Shown: positions 1 to 8,321 of the stretch, one piece after another
How positions within the stretch are numbered: position 1 is the stretch's first letter
Layout: the number at the start of each line of letters is the position of its first letter
NCBI GenBank assembly: GCA_947306705.1
Contig: CAMZHD010000006.1
Coordinates: 1-37,324, forward strand
DNA length: 37,324 nt
Direction of reading: 5' to 3'
Source: an uncultured Caryophanales bacterium
GTDB lineage: Bacteria; Bacillota_I; Bacilli_A; RF39; UBA660
The notes under the pieces: generated by a model
What the model was told of the DNA's origin: nothing
The model's input: only the letters and a program-made list of their open reading frames with translations
Databases searched by the model: none
Program-made: the position numbers and the translations under genes

Positions 1-1057
1 CTTCTTCATGAACTTTAATTACTGTATCAATAGTCTCAATAAGATTTTGATTAGTTTTCTTAACAGTTTCTATATCAACAATAGCTCTTTCGCTTTCTTT
101 AGCAATTTCTATAGAACCTTGTTTTAATGTTTCACTATTCTTAACTAACATTTCATTAGTAAGTTTAGATACTTCTTGTTGTGATTGTAGTGCATGTTTA
201 GCATTACTAATACCAAGGGCAAGAACCATTTGATTCTTCCATAATGGAATTGTATTCGTAATAGAACTTTGAATCTTCTCTACTAACTCTGCTTCATTAT
301 TTTGAAGTAAACGAATTTGTGGAGCCATTTGAATAGAAATAACACGAGTAGTTTTTAAATCATAGATTTTCTTTTCAAAACGATTAATCGTATTTTCCAT
401 ATCATGAACTTTTTGAACATCAATTTGTTCTCCAGATTTTTCTGCTTTTTCTTTAAGTTCAGGCAATACTTTTTCTCTTAGTTCTTCAAGTTTCTTTTCT
501 CCAGCAATAATATATAAAGAAATTTCTTTGAAATAAGTAAGATTCTTTTCATACATCGTATCAAAAATTGCTACATCTTTTAACATTTGAATCTTATCTT
601 TTTCTAATCCTTTTTCAATCGTATCAATATTCTTTTCAATCTTAGAATATTTTGCGATAATCTTATCAATTTCTTTCTTAGCATTTGTAAATAGTTTTCC
701 AAGTCCTTTAGGTTCTCTAGTTACATCTCCATCAAAAGATTTAATTTGAGCAACTAAATCAGCAAGTAAATCTCCTGCAGCTCCTGTATTTTTAGTTTTA
801 ACATCTTCCAAAACAGTATCAGAAAACTCTGATATTTTTTGTTGAGAAGCAGCACCAAATTGAAGAACTTGTGTAGAATCAAATACATCAATCTTTTCTA
901 CAAACTCATCAATTGCTTTCTTCTCTTCTGGAGTTAATAAATCATAATTTAATGACTCCTCAATCTTTTCATCTGTAACTTCTCCTGTTGCTTCTGCAAT
1001 CCCTTTTACCTTTTCTTCTGTCTTAGCACTTTCTAATTTTAATTCTAATCCATTCAT
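1..1057 (-). CDS. TelA-like toxic anion resistance family protein (C-terminus cut by window edge)
   Basis: The open frame runs from an ATG at 1057 to the window edge without a stop, giving about 352 residues. The translation is soluble, charged and helical. Its C-terminal part contains QIRLLQNNEAELVEKIQ and a stretch reading TIPLWKNQMVLALG, which is the hallmark region of the TelA family (toxic anion resistance, Pfam TelA). Family members are usually near 370-400 residues, so only a short tail should be missing. The start has a GGAG box at 1065-1068, seven bases upstream and inside the end of the previous gene, whose stop is only two bases away. It is therefore the last visible gene of the operon with the two binding proteins and the XpaC-like protein. 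TelA proteins are linked to tellurite and envelope stress, but their biochemical role is not settled. The family call is firm; any function is inference. Confidence 0.85.
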   Translation of the reverse strand, partial: MNGLELKLESAKTEEKVKGIAEATGEVTDEKIEESLNYDLLTPEEKKAIDEFVEKIDVFDSTQVLQFGAASQQKISEFSDTVLEDVKTKNTGAAGDLLADLVAQIKSFDGDVTREPKGLGKLFTNAKKEIDKIIAKYSKIEKNIDTIEKGLEKDKIQMLKDVAIFDTMYEKNLTYFKEISLYIIAGEKKLEELREKVLPELKEKAEKSGEQIDVQKVHDMENTINRFEKKIYDLKTTRVISIQMAPQIRLLQNNEAELVEKIQSSITNTIPLWKNQMVLALGISNAKHALQSQQEVSKLTNEMLVKNSETLKQGSIEIAKESERAIVDIETVKKTNQNLIETIDTVIKVHEE

Positions 1058-1059
1058 AA

Positions 1060-2262
1060 CTATTCTCCATTCTTTAAATATTCAATTAATTGATTATATA
1101 CACTCATTTTTAAACTAGATACGGTACTTGTAATCGTTTGTGGAACTCCAATTCCAATACTAGATACATCATAACTTCCACCTGTAATACCAGTACGGAA
1201 TCCATATCTTTCCCAAGCAATTTGTTGAATCTCTTTATCATCAAATGCTTCATATAATTTTTTACCATTATCCGTAAAGTAAGCATAACAGTGTGAATTC
1301 CAAATCGTTGGAGATGGATATAAAATACGAATATCATTTTTTACTTGTTCAAATCCATCTGGATTGGAATTTGCAAAATCAATAATACTCTTTTCATAAT
1401 CCACAATCATTGGTTGTCCACCCATACCTGTTTTTAAATAACGTTCAAACAAATCAGCAGGTGTATTATTCATATAACCAGACTTAATATAGAATTGTTT
1501 TAACTTAGGTAAGTTATCCATGATATTTTCATCTGTAACTTGTCCTTCACTTAATGTTGAAAGTAAAAGTCCATAATAAGTAGCTCCTGGAGAAGAAGTA
1601 ACAGGATCTGTTGAAGCAATATTAATCTTTCCATATAATTCAGGAAGACCAATATCAGACCATCCTTTTCCTTCCAAGATATAAGTCATTAACTTATTCA
1701 TATCGCTGATGTAGTATACTCCTTCACTCTCTGTAACAATCCCCTCATTCATAAGAGCATCTACAATCTTTTGCCAACTATAAATAACAATTGGAGTATT
1801 AAGAGTTAAACTTCCTCCCTTAACACTATAACGATCTGCTTCTCCTGCTTCCTTGTTAGGGAACAATTTGTAATAGTCATAGAATCTTTGATCAGAAGTA
1901 AATAAAGCATCATACGTAGATACACCTTCTGAATGAATGGTATAGGAAGTATTACCAGATGCGATATCATTCGCAATCGTAGCATTTCCTAATCCAACAG
2001 ACTCACGAATCAATGGAAGTTGTACTGTTTTACCATTACTCCAATTATCAAATACAACATTTAATTTGTATTTCTTTCTTAAGATCTTCACAACATCTTC
2101 ATCAGCAAGGAAGTCTTCCTTTCCTCCACCAGTTGCGACATATACCGTGGTAAGTTTTCCATCAACAATATCTCCCCCACTATCACTGAATGCCTTATAT
2201 CCAATGATTGCTAAAATCAATACAACGAATATGACAATTCCAATTATTTGTTTTTTATTCAT
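1060..2262 (-). CDS. Membrane-anchored solute-binding-protein-like protein
   Basis: This 400-residue protein starts with one hydrophobic segment (residues 5-24) and no lipobox cysteine, so it is probably an N-terminally anchored extracytoplasmic protein. The rest resembles a periplasmic-binding-protein fold of the extracellular solute-binding type. It has an early TVYVATGGG strand-loop, a central STDPVTSSPGATYYG stretch like the ligand-site loop of such proteins, and a late YPSPTIW segment. The same SNPVTTNSGASAY-type loop occurs in the neighbouring VWA fusion, so the two are probably distant paralogues. A GGAGG box precedes the ATG, and the start overlaps the upstream gene by eight bases, indicating translational coupling. 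No ABC permease or ATPase lies nearby, which argues for ligand sensing or a structural role over transport. The ligand is unknown. Confidence 0.75.
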   Translation of the reverse strand: MNKKQIIGIVIFVVLILAIIGYKAFSDSGGDIVDGKLTTVYVATGGGKEDFLADEDVVKILRKKYKLNVVFDNWSNGKTVQLPLIRESVGLGNATIANDIASGNTSYTIHSEGVSTYDALFTSDQRFYDYYKLFPNKEAGEADRYSVKGGSLTLNTPIVIYSWQKIVDALMNEGIVTESEGVYYISDMNKLMTYILEGKGWSDIGLPELYGKINIASTDPVTSSPGATYYGLLLSTLSEGQVTDENIMDNLPKLKQFYIKSGYMNNTPADLFERYLKTGMGGQPMIVDYEKSIIDFANSNPDGFEQVKNDIRILYPSPTIWNSHCYAYFTDNGKKLYEAFDDKEIQQIAWERYGFRTGITGGSYDVSSIGIGVPQTITSTVSSLKMSVYNQLIEYLKNGE

Positions 2263-2881
2263 CTTCTTTTTCCTCCTTCTTTACTGGAAATTCCGCATCA
2301 TTAAATCCATCTGCTTTTAATAAAGAATCAAATACTTTCATCTCTGCATCCATATCAACCATATCCGTACGATATAAATCTTCTAATATCTTTTTATAAG
2401 CGCGATTAATTTCCCCTATCATTTTATTAGTAGATTTTAAGAACTTAGTCGTTTCACTAGAAGATAGTTTTTGATTTTCTATCTCATCATATCTCTCTAC
2501 TATTTTCACTGTAATAGGAAGATAATAATCAAAGAAATTATTCGTACGATTTACTTTCTTTGGTTCTTTTTCAATTGTCTTAATAATTTTAGAAACTGAT
2601 TCATGAATCTCATTTAAGGTTTGTCGAATGGATTCATCTTCAATCATAGGAATCATAGATAAGATTCTTTTATTTTGTTTCTTCGCAAGTTCCAAGGTTT
2701 CAAACAAACTTCGATTCGTATCTTTCAAAGTTAACTTAGATTCTCCTAAAACTAATTCTCCTGCTCCAAAAGCCATCGCCCCAATGATTAAGGAAGGAGC
2801 AAGAGGAACTGCTAATACTAAGTAAGGTACTGCGAAGAATGTACTTCCTATGACTGCTGATACAATCTCTTTATTCTTCAT
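2255..2881 (-). CDS. XpaC-like (5-bromo-4-chloroindolyl phosphate hydrolysis family) membrane protein
   Basis: The start is placed at the ATG at 2881, not the longer frame reaching 2923, because a perfect AGGAGG lies six bases upstream (2888-2893). This gives 208 residues. The N-terminus carries a hydrophobic hairpin rich in Pro, Ala and Gly (about residues 5-42), followed by a charged helical cytoplasmic region with an ITVKIVERYDEIE-like stretch and an acidic KKEEKEDE tail. This layout and its place beside TelA fit the XpaC family, which commonly neighbours telA in Bacillota. The historical family name comes from an indicator-substrate phenotype and does not establish a phosphatase. The stop of the VWA gene (2892) lies within the ribosome-binding site, so the genes are tightly coupled. 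Confidence 0.75.
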   Translation of the reverse strand: MKNKEIVSAVIGSTFFAVPYLVLAVPLAPSLIIGAMAFGAGELVLGESKLTLKDTNRSLFETLELAKKQNKRILSMIPMIEDESIRQTLNEIHESVSKIIKTIEKEPKKVNRTNNFFDYYLPITVKIVERYDEIENQKLSSSETTKFLKSTNKMIGEINRAYKKILEDLYRTDMVDMDAEMKVFDSLLKADGFNDAEFPVKKEEKEDE

Positions 2882-2891
2882 AATGCACCTC

Positions 2892-4511
2892 CTAGTTGTA
2901 TCCTCTAACTTCCATAAAGGCATCTACTAAGTTATGAGTACCATCAAATACTTTTCCATTACTTAATTCTGCTAAGGATTCTAATTGATAACGATCTGCA
3001 TTTGCAAACTGAATCGAATATATAGGAATTGGTTTATGAATATCTTGATATGTGTTTTCTACATCCTTAAATTGTCCTACATTTCCTTGTCCATCTGTTA
3101 ATACAATAACAGAAGTATTGTAATGTTCAGTATCTGCATCTCCTAATCGTCTTAATGCTTCTCGAACGGCAGGGTACAAAGCAGTACCACCACTTGGTTC
3201 TCTATCTTGAACTTTTTGATTAATTTCAAGTAACTCTTCTTCACTATTAGCACTCCATACTTCATCTACCGTAGAAGCAAATGGAATCACTTCTACAATA
3301 TCTTCTCCCGTAAATTGTAATAACTCTTCAGAAGCACGATCCGTTAAGATGAAATCCATCGCATCTCGAAGACTCGTAATTCCATCTCCCCACATACTAC
3401 CAGAATAATCTAGACAAAATACTACATGAACTGGTTTTCTTAAACTACTTTGATATAAAGCAAGAGCCTGCTTAATAACAGGAGTAGAAGGATATTTCAA
3501 AGGAGAAATATAACGAGTTGTATCAATTCCCCAATCAGGATTGAAAACAGTAGGATCTGCTTGATCCGTAACTCCTCCATACCAAGTTCTTCTACCATAC
3601 TTAGCTAATAAATCTTGTCCTTTATTTCCAAGTAAGAAAGAAACGATTGTTTCATACTGTTCTTTCTTCTTCTCATCTCTTTGATCAATATATCCAATTG
3701 GACTATCCGCAATAGATACTCCATCAACTGGATATAATGCATATAAAGGTTCCGTTCCCTTTTCTTTTAATTTTTGATTAATACTAATGATAGACGATTC
3801 ATAAGCAAATACCGCTTCATAATTACCTTGAACAAACATTTCTTCAAGATATTCTTCATCTCCACTAGAACGTTCTACTCCAGAGAAGAAACTCTTTAAT
3901 TGTTCTTTCAAAGCTTCATTCTCAAGCATCTCAGAAGTTAATACCTCAGGACTTCCTGCTAAGTTGGATAAAATTCCTAAATAAGCAGAAGCTCCACTAT
4001 TCGTTGTAACAGGATTAGACATACTGAACTTTAATTGTCCATTCTGTACAGCTTGTACAATATCTCTTGTATATAAATCTCTACCAACAAATCCTAACTC
4101 ATCAGCTTTTGATTTACGAATTCCAAAAATAACAGGATTAATACTAGTCGATTTCGTATTACTAATTTTTACTTTTGAACTATCTACTTGATACATCCAA
4201 ATTGAATTAGAAAGCCAAACAGCATCATATAATTCTCCTTGATTTAATCTTCTAATAATTTTTAAAGTATCATCATATTCAATCTCAAGATTAATACCTT
4301 CTTTAGCGGCAAATCTCTTTAATTCAGAATCCATACTTTCATTTTCATAACTAGATATCAAATAGAAAGAATTAGCTGAATAAGATCTTCTTCCTCCGTT
4401 ATCAATACTATTATCAGACATAACATCTAAAATAATATTTAAAAGGATATAACCGATAATAACAAACGCTATTATTTTACCCGCTGAATTACCATTATTA
4501 TTTTTTTTCAT
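2892..4511 (-). CDS. Membrane-anchored solute-binding domain fused to von Willebrand factor A domain
   Basis: This 539-residue protein has one N-terminal membrane segment (residues 12-30), a solute-binding-like domain (about 48-335) and a C-terminal VWA domain (about 360-535). The VWA metal site (MIDAS) looks complete: D368-x-S370-x-S372 in LDYSGSMWG, T443 in SGGTALYP and D473 in VLTDGQGN. The binding domain contains NPVTTNSGASAYLG, similar to the loop in the protein encoded just downstream. It is the first gene of the operon, with a sigma-A-like promoter at 4547-4575 and a GAGGGT box before the ATG. Combining ligand capture with a metal-dependent adhesion domain on the outer membrane face suggests a sensor or adhesive scaffold that may work with the XpaC/TelA pair; this is inference. 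The domain calls are strong. Confidence 0.85.
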   Translation of the reverse strand: MKKNNNGNSAGKIIAFVIIGYILLNIILDVMSDNSIDNGGRRSYSANSFYLISSYENESMDSELKRFAAKEGINLEIEYDDTLKIIRRLNQGELYDAVWLSNSIWMYQVDSSKVKISNTKSTSINPVIFGIRKSKADELGFVGRDLYTRDIVQAVQNGQLKFSMSNPVTTNSGASAYLGILSNLAGSPEVLTSEMLENEALKEQLKSFFSGVERSSGDEEYLEEMFVQGNYEAVFAYESSIISINQKLKEKGTEPLYALYPVDGVSIADSPIGYIDQRDEKKKEQYETIVSFLLGNKGQDLLAKYGRRTWYGGVTDQADPTVFNPDWGIDTTRYISPLKYPSTPVIKQALALYQSSLRKPVHVVFCLDYSGSMWGDGITSLRDAMDFILTDRASEELLQFTGEDIVEVIPFASTVDEVWSANSEEELLEINQKVQDREPSGGTALYPAVREALRRLGDADTEHYNTSVIVLTDGQGNVGQFKDVENTYQDIHKPIPIYSIQFANADRYQLESLAELSNGKVFDGTHNLVDAFMEVRGYN

Positions 4512-4546
4512 ATGTACCCTCTCTCACCCAATATTCTCACATTATC

Positions 4547-4575
4547 ATTCTATCATTTTTGGAAAAAGAAAACAA
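4547..4575 (-). promoter_or_regulatory. Sigma-A-like promoter of the VWA/XpaC/TelA operon
   Basis: On the minus strand the -35 box is TTGTTT (4570-4575) and the -10 box is TAGAAT (4547-4552), with a 17-base spacer. It lies 36 bases before the ATG at 4511. The -35 overlaps the T-rich tail of the candidate terminator of the preceding gene. Confidence 0.55.
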
Positions 4576-4628
4576 TAAAAGAAGGCAAAAAATCATCTTT
4601 CACTCCATGCTTTCAAAATTGCCTTCTT
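4570..4628 (-). terminator. Candidate intrinsic terminator overlapping the end of the phosphatase gene
   Basis: Ten-base perfect arms (4579-4588 and 4619-4628, AAGAAGGCAA with its complement) are followed on the minus strand by a T-rich tract. The loop is about 30 bases, which is long, and one arm lies inside the coding end of the phosphatase gene, so the call is moderate. Confidence 0.45.
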
Positions 4629-5501
4629 ACATTCTTCTTCACAATCATTATAATGAGGATTTAAAAAGATTCTTGCTGCTTTTAATTCTTCCTCACTCAT
4701 TTGACTTTTATGTCCATCAAAATAATAACCATCTACAATTTCATTGTTATGGTTAAAAATAAATAATTTCAAATATCCATCACAAATTTCTACTAATGGT
4801 ACGCTAGAAAGTCTGAATTCACCACATGCATACGCAGCACATCCACCATCAATATCCAAATAGTTTTGTTTTTGATTATAGAAAAATCCAGGATACTTTA
4901 AAACAACACTATGTCCTACAATCGTAAAATAATCAGGATGTCCTAGCATATGTCTACATCCATATTCATCAACTTCTCTTTTCCACAATAAAAAGTAATT
5001 AAAAACACTGTTATCCCCAATTTTACGAATACATGGATTATCTACTTTTTTAGGAGCTGCTGCATGAGAAATAAGAATAGGTTTATCTCCTATTTTTTCA
5101 TCAAAAGAATGATATATTTTAAGACTTCCCAAAAGATCTCTCCATCGATCACATATTTCATCACGTTTCTCATAAGAATTAAGAATATTCTTAGTTGCTT
5201 TTCCTCCATTTAGCATCCAGTCATAAGAAAGACCAATCGGATGACCCTCTCTTCTATTCTTTAAAGCTTGATACATCATTAATTCATGGTTTCCCCCTAA
5301 ATAGCGAATCAAAACAGAAGAATTATCCATTCTTCTTTCTACGTCTAAAAGCATACGGAAAGAATCAAGTCCTCGATCCATTAAATCTCCATTAATCGTT
5401 AATTCTACTGGCTCTATTAAAGAAACATTTTCTAAAAATCCCATTATAGAATCATAGACTTCTCCACATCCATGTAAATCACTCACAACAAATTTTCTCA
5501 T
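4593..5501 (-). CDS. PPP-type metallophosphatase (serine/threonine phosphatase or ApaH-like family)
   Basis: The start is taken as the ATG at 5501, preceded by an AAGGGGG box, not the longer frame to 5543. This gives 302 residues. The two-metal phosphatase signatures are in order: D8-x-H10 (SDLHG), GDLMDRG (D39 to G44), GNHE (residues 70-73), H146 in ISHAA and H197 in VGHSVV. This is the PPP metallophosphoesterase pattern seen in bacterial Ser/Thr phosphatases and diadenosine-tetraphosphatase relatives. It is a soluble protein of usual to slightly long size. It is the last gene of an operon, 29 bases after the acyltransferase-fold gene. The substrate (phosphoprotein or dinucleotide) cannot be told from sequence. 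The stop is TGA, which supports the standard code. Confidence 0.88.
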   Translation of the reverse strand: MRKFVVSDLHGCGEVYDSIMGFLENVSLIEPVELTINGDLMDRGLDSFRMLLDVERRMDNSSVLIRYLGGNHELMMYQALKNRREGHPIGLSYDWMLNGGKATKNILNSYEKRDEICDRWRDLLGSLKIYHSFDEKIGDKPILISHAAAPKKVDNPCIRKIGDNSVFNYFLLWKREVDEYGCRHMLGHPDYFTIVGHSVVLKYPGFFYNQKQNYLDIDGGCAAYACGEFRLSSVPLVEICDGYLKLFIFNHNNEIVDGYYFDGHKSQMSEEELKAARIFLNPHYNDCEEECKKAILKAWSER

Positions 5502-5530
5502 AGAATCCCCCTTAGTAAAAAAGACTACTT

Positions 5531-6376
5531 CTAGTCTTTCCACTCATATTTTTGACTTAACTTTTTATCAAGAACTTCTGGATGAAGTGCTACATCTTGT
5601 GCCATATTAACACTCTTTGCAAAATAGAAACCATCTGCAATTCTCTCATCCAACGTAAATGTTAAATCCACTCTTCTTCTACCATCCACTTCATGGATTG
5701 TTCCAATCGTAATAACAATAGAATTTGTACCATATTCATTTAAATGATGATAACAAGAATTCGCATGAATACTTCCTAAATTACTGAAAATAACGGTTGC
5801 ATAATTTGTATCTCCCTCAGTAAGAAATTTAGGATTCCATCCATGTTTATCTAAAAATTTAACAAATCCAACAATCATACCTAATAACCAACCAGGTAAT
5901 TTCGTAAAGAATTGTAACGTATCATCAAAATCATTTTTACCTTCATTTTTAGATTGAAATACATCAATCGCTGCTCTCTTACTCATTTCTAAAGCATTTT
6001 CTTCAGGATTTAATTCTAAGCAAATAATCTTTTCATCTGCATTATCTGTCATCTTATCTTTCGCAATAAAAGCAAAAGATACTTTATCTCTTTCATAGAC
6101 ACGTTTATTTTGAATAAAGCGATTTAATTTATTACGATTAAAGAATACTACTCCAAAAGTCGCTAATATGGCATGAAAATAAGTCATTTTATATTCTAAT
6201 TTTCCACTCTTATTTTTCTTATCTACATACTTGCATAATTCTTCAATATCAAAATCAAAAGTAGTAGATACTTCTGCATCTGTTCTACGATTAAAAATAT
6301 AAGGAAAAATAACCGCTATAGAACCCGTAGGTTTAATATACTTTCCATCTCTTCTATCTTTATTAAATAATCCCAT
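5531..6376 (-). CDS. Chloramphenicol acetyltransferase/E2-like acyltransferase-fold protein lacking the usual catalytic His
   Basis: The 281-residue sequence resembles the catalytic domain of 2-oxoacid dehydrogenase E2 and CAT-like acyltransferases: an early TFDFD strand, a central ATVIFSNLGSIH strand, and a C-terminal LTFTLDERIADGFYFAK block. In active E2/CAT enzymes the last block reads [DH]-H-x-x-x-D-G and its second residue is the catalytic histidine; here it is glutamate (DERIADG). There is no lipoyl or subunit-binding domain, so it is not part of a classical dehydrogenase complex. The AGGAG box overlaps the stop of the glycosyltransferase gene (6378), one base away, so the two are translated together. 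It may transfer acyl groups by a different mechanism, act in glycolipid or polysaccharide modification, or be inactive. Confidence 0.75.
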   Translation of the reverse strand: MGLFNKDRRDGKYIKPTGSIAVIFPYIFNRRTDAEVSTTFDFDIEELCKYVDKKNKSGKLEYKMTYFHAILATFGVVFFNRNKLNRFIQNKRVYERDKVSFAFIAKDKMTDNADEKIICLELNPEENALEMSKRAAIDVFQSKNEGKNDFDDTLQFFTKLPGWLLGMIVGFVKFLDKHGWNPKFLTEGDTNYATVIFSNLGSIHANSCYHHLNEYGTNSIVITIGTIHEVDGRRRVDLTFTLDERIADGFYFAKSVNMAQDVALHPEVLDKKLSQKYEWKD

Positions 6377-6377
6377 A

Positions 6378-7544
6378 CTAACTCCTTTTTATAGTATCCA
6401 AATACATTTGGTATACATCTTCTATCACTGTATCCCAATGATGATAAACATCTCGATAAGCACCTTCACTTACTTTTTTATATAAAGCAGTATCATTCAT
6501 AGCTTCATCAATAATATTCGCAAATTCTTCTTCATTCTTCGCAAGGAAACCATTTACTCGGTCTGTAATATCAGAACTTGTCTTAGAACCTTCCAAAAAT
6601 ACAGTAGGTACTTTCTGAGAAGCAGCTTCTATTTGTACAATACTAGAAGCATCATACAAGGATGGAAATAAGAATAAATCACTACGAACATAATACTCTT
6701 GTAATAAAGAACGATCTTCTACATTCCCACAAAGAATAATATTAGAATCTAATTTCTTTTGATGAATATACTTTTTTAACTCTTCATAATCTTGTCCATG
6801 TCCTACAAATAACATTTTATAAGAATAATTCAATTTCTTTTTATTTAATAAACTCAAGCTATCTACAATAAACAGGATATTCTTTAATTTATTAATTCTA
6901 CCTACAAACAAGAATACTTTATCTGAATCTTTCAAATGATGCATTTGATTTATATGATCTCTTGCTTTCTTTTTATGAGAGATATATTTCATTTCCGTAG
7001 CATTACAAAGTACATCCGGCATTTCCTTGACTCCATACTCATCATAATATAAATGAGCCATTCCACTATTTACCGCAAAACATTTACTACATCGATTATA
7101 AACAGATACAATTGTCTTTGTTAATTCTTGAGCCATCTTTTTATTATTCACAGCTCGAAAGAAATCTTGTCGATATTGACTATGCATTGTCCCAATGACA
7201 GGAATTTTTCTTCTTCTACCAATAAATACTCCATATTTTCCAATTGTAAAAGGAGAATGAATATGAATAATATCAAAATGATATTTAGATACTTCTTTTC
7301 TAAACTCTCGATCTACTAAAGGCAATGGTAAAGAATAATCCGCAAAAGGCATTTTAACACTTTTACATCTCACAATCTTATAAGGATAAACACTATCATC
7401 ATAAGGTTCCCTATAATCAGGAACAAAAACAACCACATTCGCAAATTTACTCAATCTTCTCGCATAATTATCTACTACCATTCCTACTCCATCCGTCATA
7501 GGAGGAAAAGAATCATTAAACAATCCAATCGTAATTGTCCTCAT
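6378..7544 (-). CDS. GT4-family glycosyltransferase (diacylglycerol glucosyltransferase-like)
   Basis: The start is placed at the ATG at 7544, with a GGTGAG box five bases upstream; a GTG three codons earlier lacks such a site. The 388-residue product has the GT-B, GT4 layout. The N-terminal domain carries FNDSFPPMTDGVG and IIHIHSPFTIGKYG, typical of the alpha-glucosyltransferases that act on diacylglycerol. The C-terminal nucleotide-sugar domain has FVGRINKLKN and the E-x7-E region, here D-x7-E (SLYDASSIVQIEA), so the first acidic residue is Asp rather than Glu. No membrane segment is evident; such enzymes sit on the inner face of the membrane. It heads an operon with the acyltransferase-fold protein and the phosphatase. 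Synthesis of a membrane glycolipid or lipoteichoic-acid anchor is likely but unproven. Confidence 0.88.
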   Translation of the reverse strand: MRTITIGLFNDSFPPMTDGVGMVVDNYARRLSKFANVVVFVPDYREPYDDSVYPYKIVRCKSVKMPFADYSLPLPLVDREFRKEVSKYHFDIIHIHSPFTIGKYGVFIGRRRKIPVIGTMHSQYRQDFFRAVNNKKMAQELTKTIVSVYNRCSKCFAVNSGMAHLYYDEYGVKEMPDVLCNATEMKYISHKKKARDHINQMHHLKDSDKVFLFVGRINKLKNILFIVDSLSLLNKKKLNYSYKMLFVGHGQDYEELKKYIHQKKLDSNIILCGNVEDRSLLQEYYVRSDLFLFPSLYDASSIVQIEAASQKVPTVFLEGSKTSSDITDRVNGFLAKNEEEFANIIDEAMNDTALYKKVSEGAYRDVYHHWDTVIEDVYQMYLDTIKRS

Positions 7545-7560
7545 TTCTCTCACCGTTTTT

Positions 7561-7569
7561 ATTATACCA
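7561..7569 (-). promoter_or_regulatory. Extended -10 promoter of the GT4 operon
   Basis: The minus strand reads TGGTATAAT, an extended -10 element, 16 bases before the ATG at 7544. No good -35 is seen because the upstream bases form the terminator of the preceding gene. Confidence 0.5.
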
Positions 7570-7570
7570 T

Positions 7571-7597
7571 AAAAAAAAGAAGAACAAGTCTTCTTTT
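7571..7597 (-). terminator. Intrinsic terminator after the 157-residue unknown gene
   Basis: Nine-base arms AAAAGAAGA (7575-7583) and its complement (7589-7597) enclose a five-base loop and are followed on the minus strand by a T run. The stop codon at 7596 lies partly inside the stem. Confidence 0.8.
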
Positions 7598-8069
7598 ATT
7601 GCTTAGGACCATATCCATTAGGATCAACTATCTTTTCTGAAAAACTCTCCACATCTTTTTTAATGCTCATCAGTTCAAATTCATATTCACTGAGTTCTGG
7701 TTTTTCAGAATAGAAGTCATCATCAAACAACATTTCTTCTTTACTCATTTCTCTACGACTTTCCAAATAGTCAAGGATTCTTCTTTTCACTTCTTCAGAA
7801 GCTCCCCCTAATACAGGATCTAAAGAAATAACCCCTCTACAGACTTCTTCAAATAAATCATCGAAGAAAGGAATATTTCCACTAATACTATCATAAGAAA
7901 GATTCATTCCTTGATTCTTATATTTCTGACAAACTTTAGTAATCGCAGGAGTTAAAACAATCTTTTCATAATAACTTCTATCACTGTCAGAACAATCATT
8001 CATATGAATTCGATAAGAATCTAATAAATCATTTCTAACCCTAACTTCCTCAAAATCAATTACTTCCAC
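7596..8069 (-). CDS. Unknown soluble acidic protein
   Basis: The frame can start at a GTG at 8078 or at a GTG at 8069. I choose 8069 because GAGGTG lies six bases before it, giving about 157 residues; starting at 8078 would overlap the upstream stop as GTGA. The sequence has no membrane segment, signal peptide or recognised domain. It is charged and probably helical, with an RRILDYLESRREMSKEEM segment and acidic clusters, and ends in DPNGYGPKQ. It sits directly downstream of a small acidic protein, and the pair has its own promoter and terminator, so the two probably act together. I do not recognise the family. Confidence 0.7.
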   Translation of the reverse strand: MEVIDFEEVRVRNDLLDSYRIHMNDCSDSDRSYYEKIVLTPAITKVCQKYKNQGMNLSYDSISGNIPFFDDLFEEVCRGVISLDPVLGGASEEVKRRILDYLESRREMSKEEMLFDDDFYSEKPELSEYEFELMSIKKDVESFSEKIVDPNGYGPKQ

Positions 8070-8074
8070 ATTCT

Positions 8075-8260
8075 TCACCTCAATTCACTATCATCCTCAT
8101 TATAATAATCATCTTCTTCTAAATCTTCCTCTTCAAAGTTCCAAGGATCATAGTTTTCTTTTTTTACTTTTTCTTTTTCCCATTCATCTAATCCATATAG
8201 ATTTTCTTCATTTTGTTTTTTCTTAGTTTCATCTTCAAATAAGATATCTAATAATCCCAT
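8075..8260 (-). CDS. Small highly acidic unknown protein
   Basis: The ATG at 8260 has an AGGTGA box, so it is preferred over a GTG at 8269; the product is 61 residues. It begins MGLLDILFEDETKKK and then becomes strongly acidic, with runs of Glu, Asp and Tyr, suggesting a disordered tail. No domain is recognised. Its stop is TGA at 8075, next to the start of the 157-residue protein, so the two are co-translated. The short hydrophobic N-terminus followed by an acidic tail could be a protein-binding or membrane-peripheral motif, but this is speculation. Confidence 0.6.
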   Translation of the reverse strand: MGLLDILFEDETKKKQNEENLYGLDEWEKEKVKKENYDPWNFEEEDLEEDDYYNEDDSELR

Positions 8261-8277
8261 CAGTCTCACCTATTCAA

Positions 8278-8286
8278 ATTATATCA
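8278..8286 (-). promoter_or_regulatory. Extended -10 promoter of the small-protein pair
   Basis: The minus strand reads TGATATAAT, an extended -10, 17 bases before the ATG at 8260. The upstream bases belong to the terminator hairpin of the Big_2 gene. Confidence 0.5.
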
Positions 8287-8293
8287 TATAACA

Positions 8294-8321
8294 AAAAATA
8301 TGGATAAAAATCCATATTTTT
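8294..8321 (-). terminator. Intrinsic terminator of the Big_2/beta-helix gene
   Basis: Perfect 12-base arms (8294-8305 and 8310-8321) with an AAAA loop on the plus strand. On the minus strand the hairpin ends in a short T run. The TAA stop at 8320-8322 lies in the stem. Confidence 0.75.
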
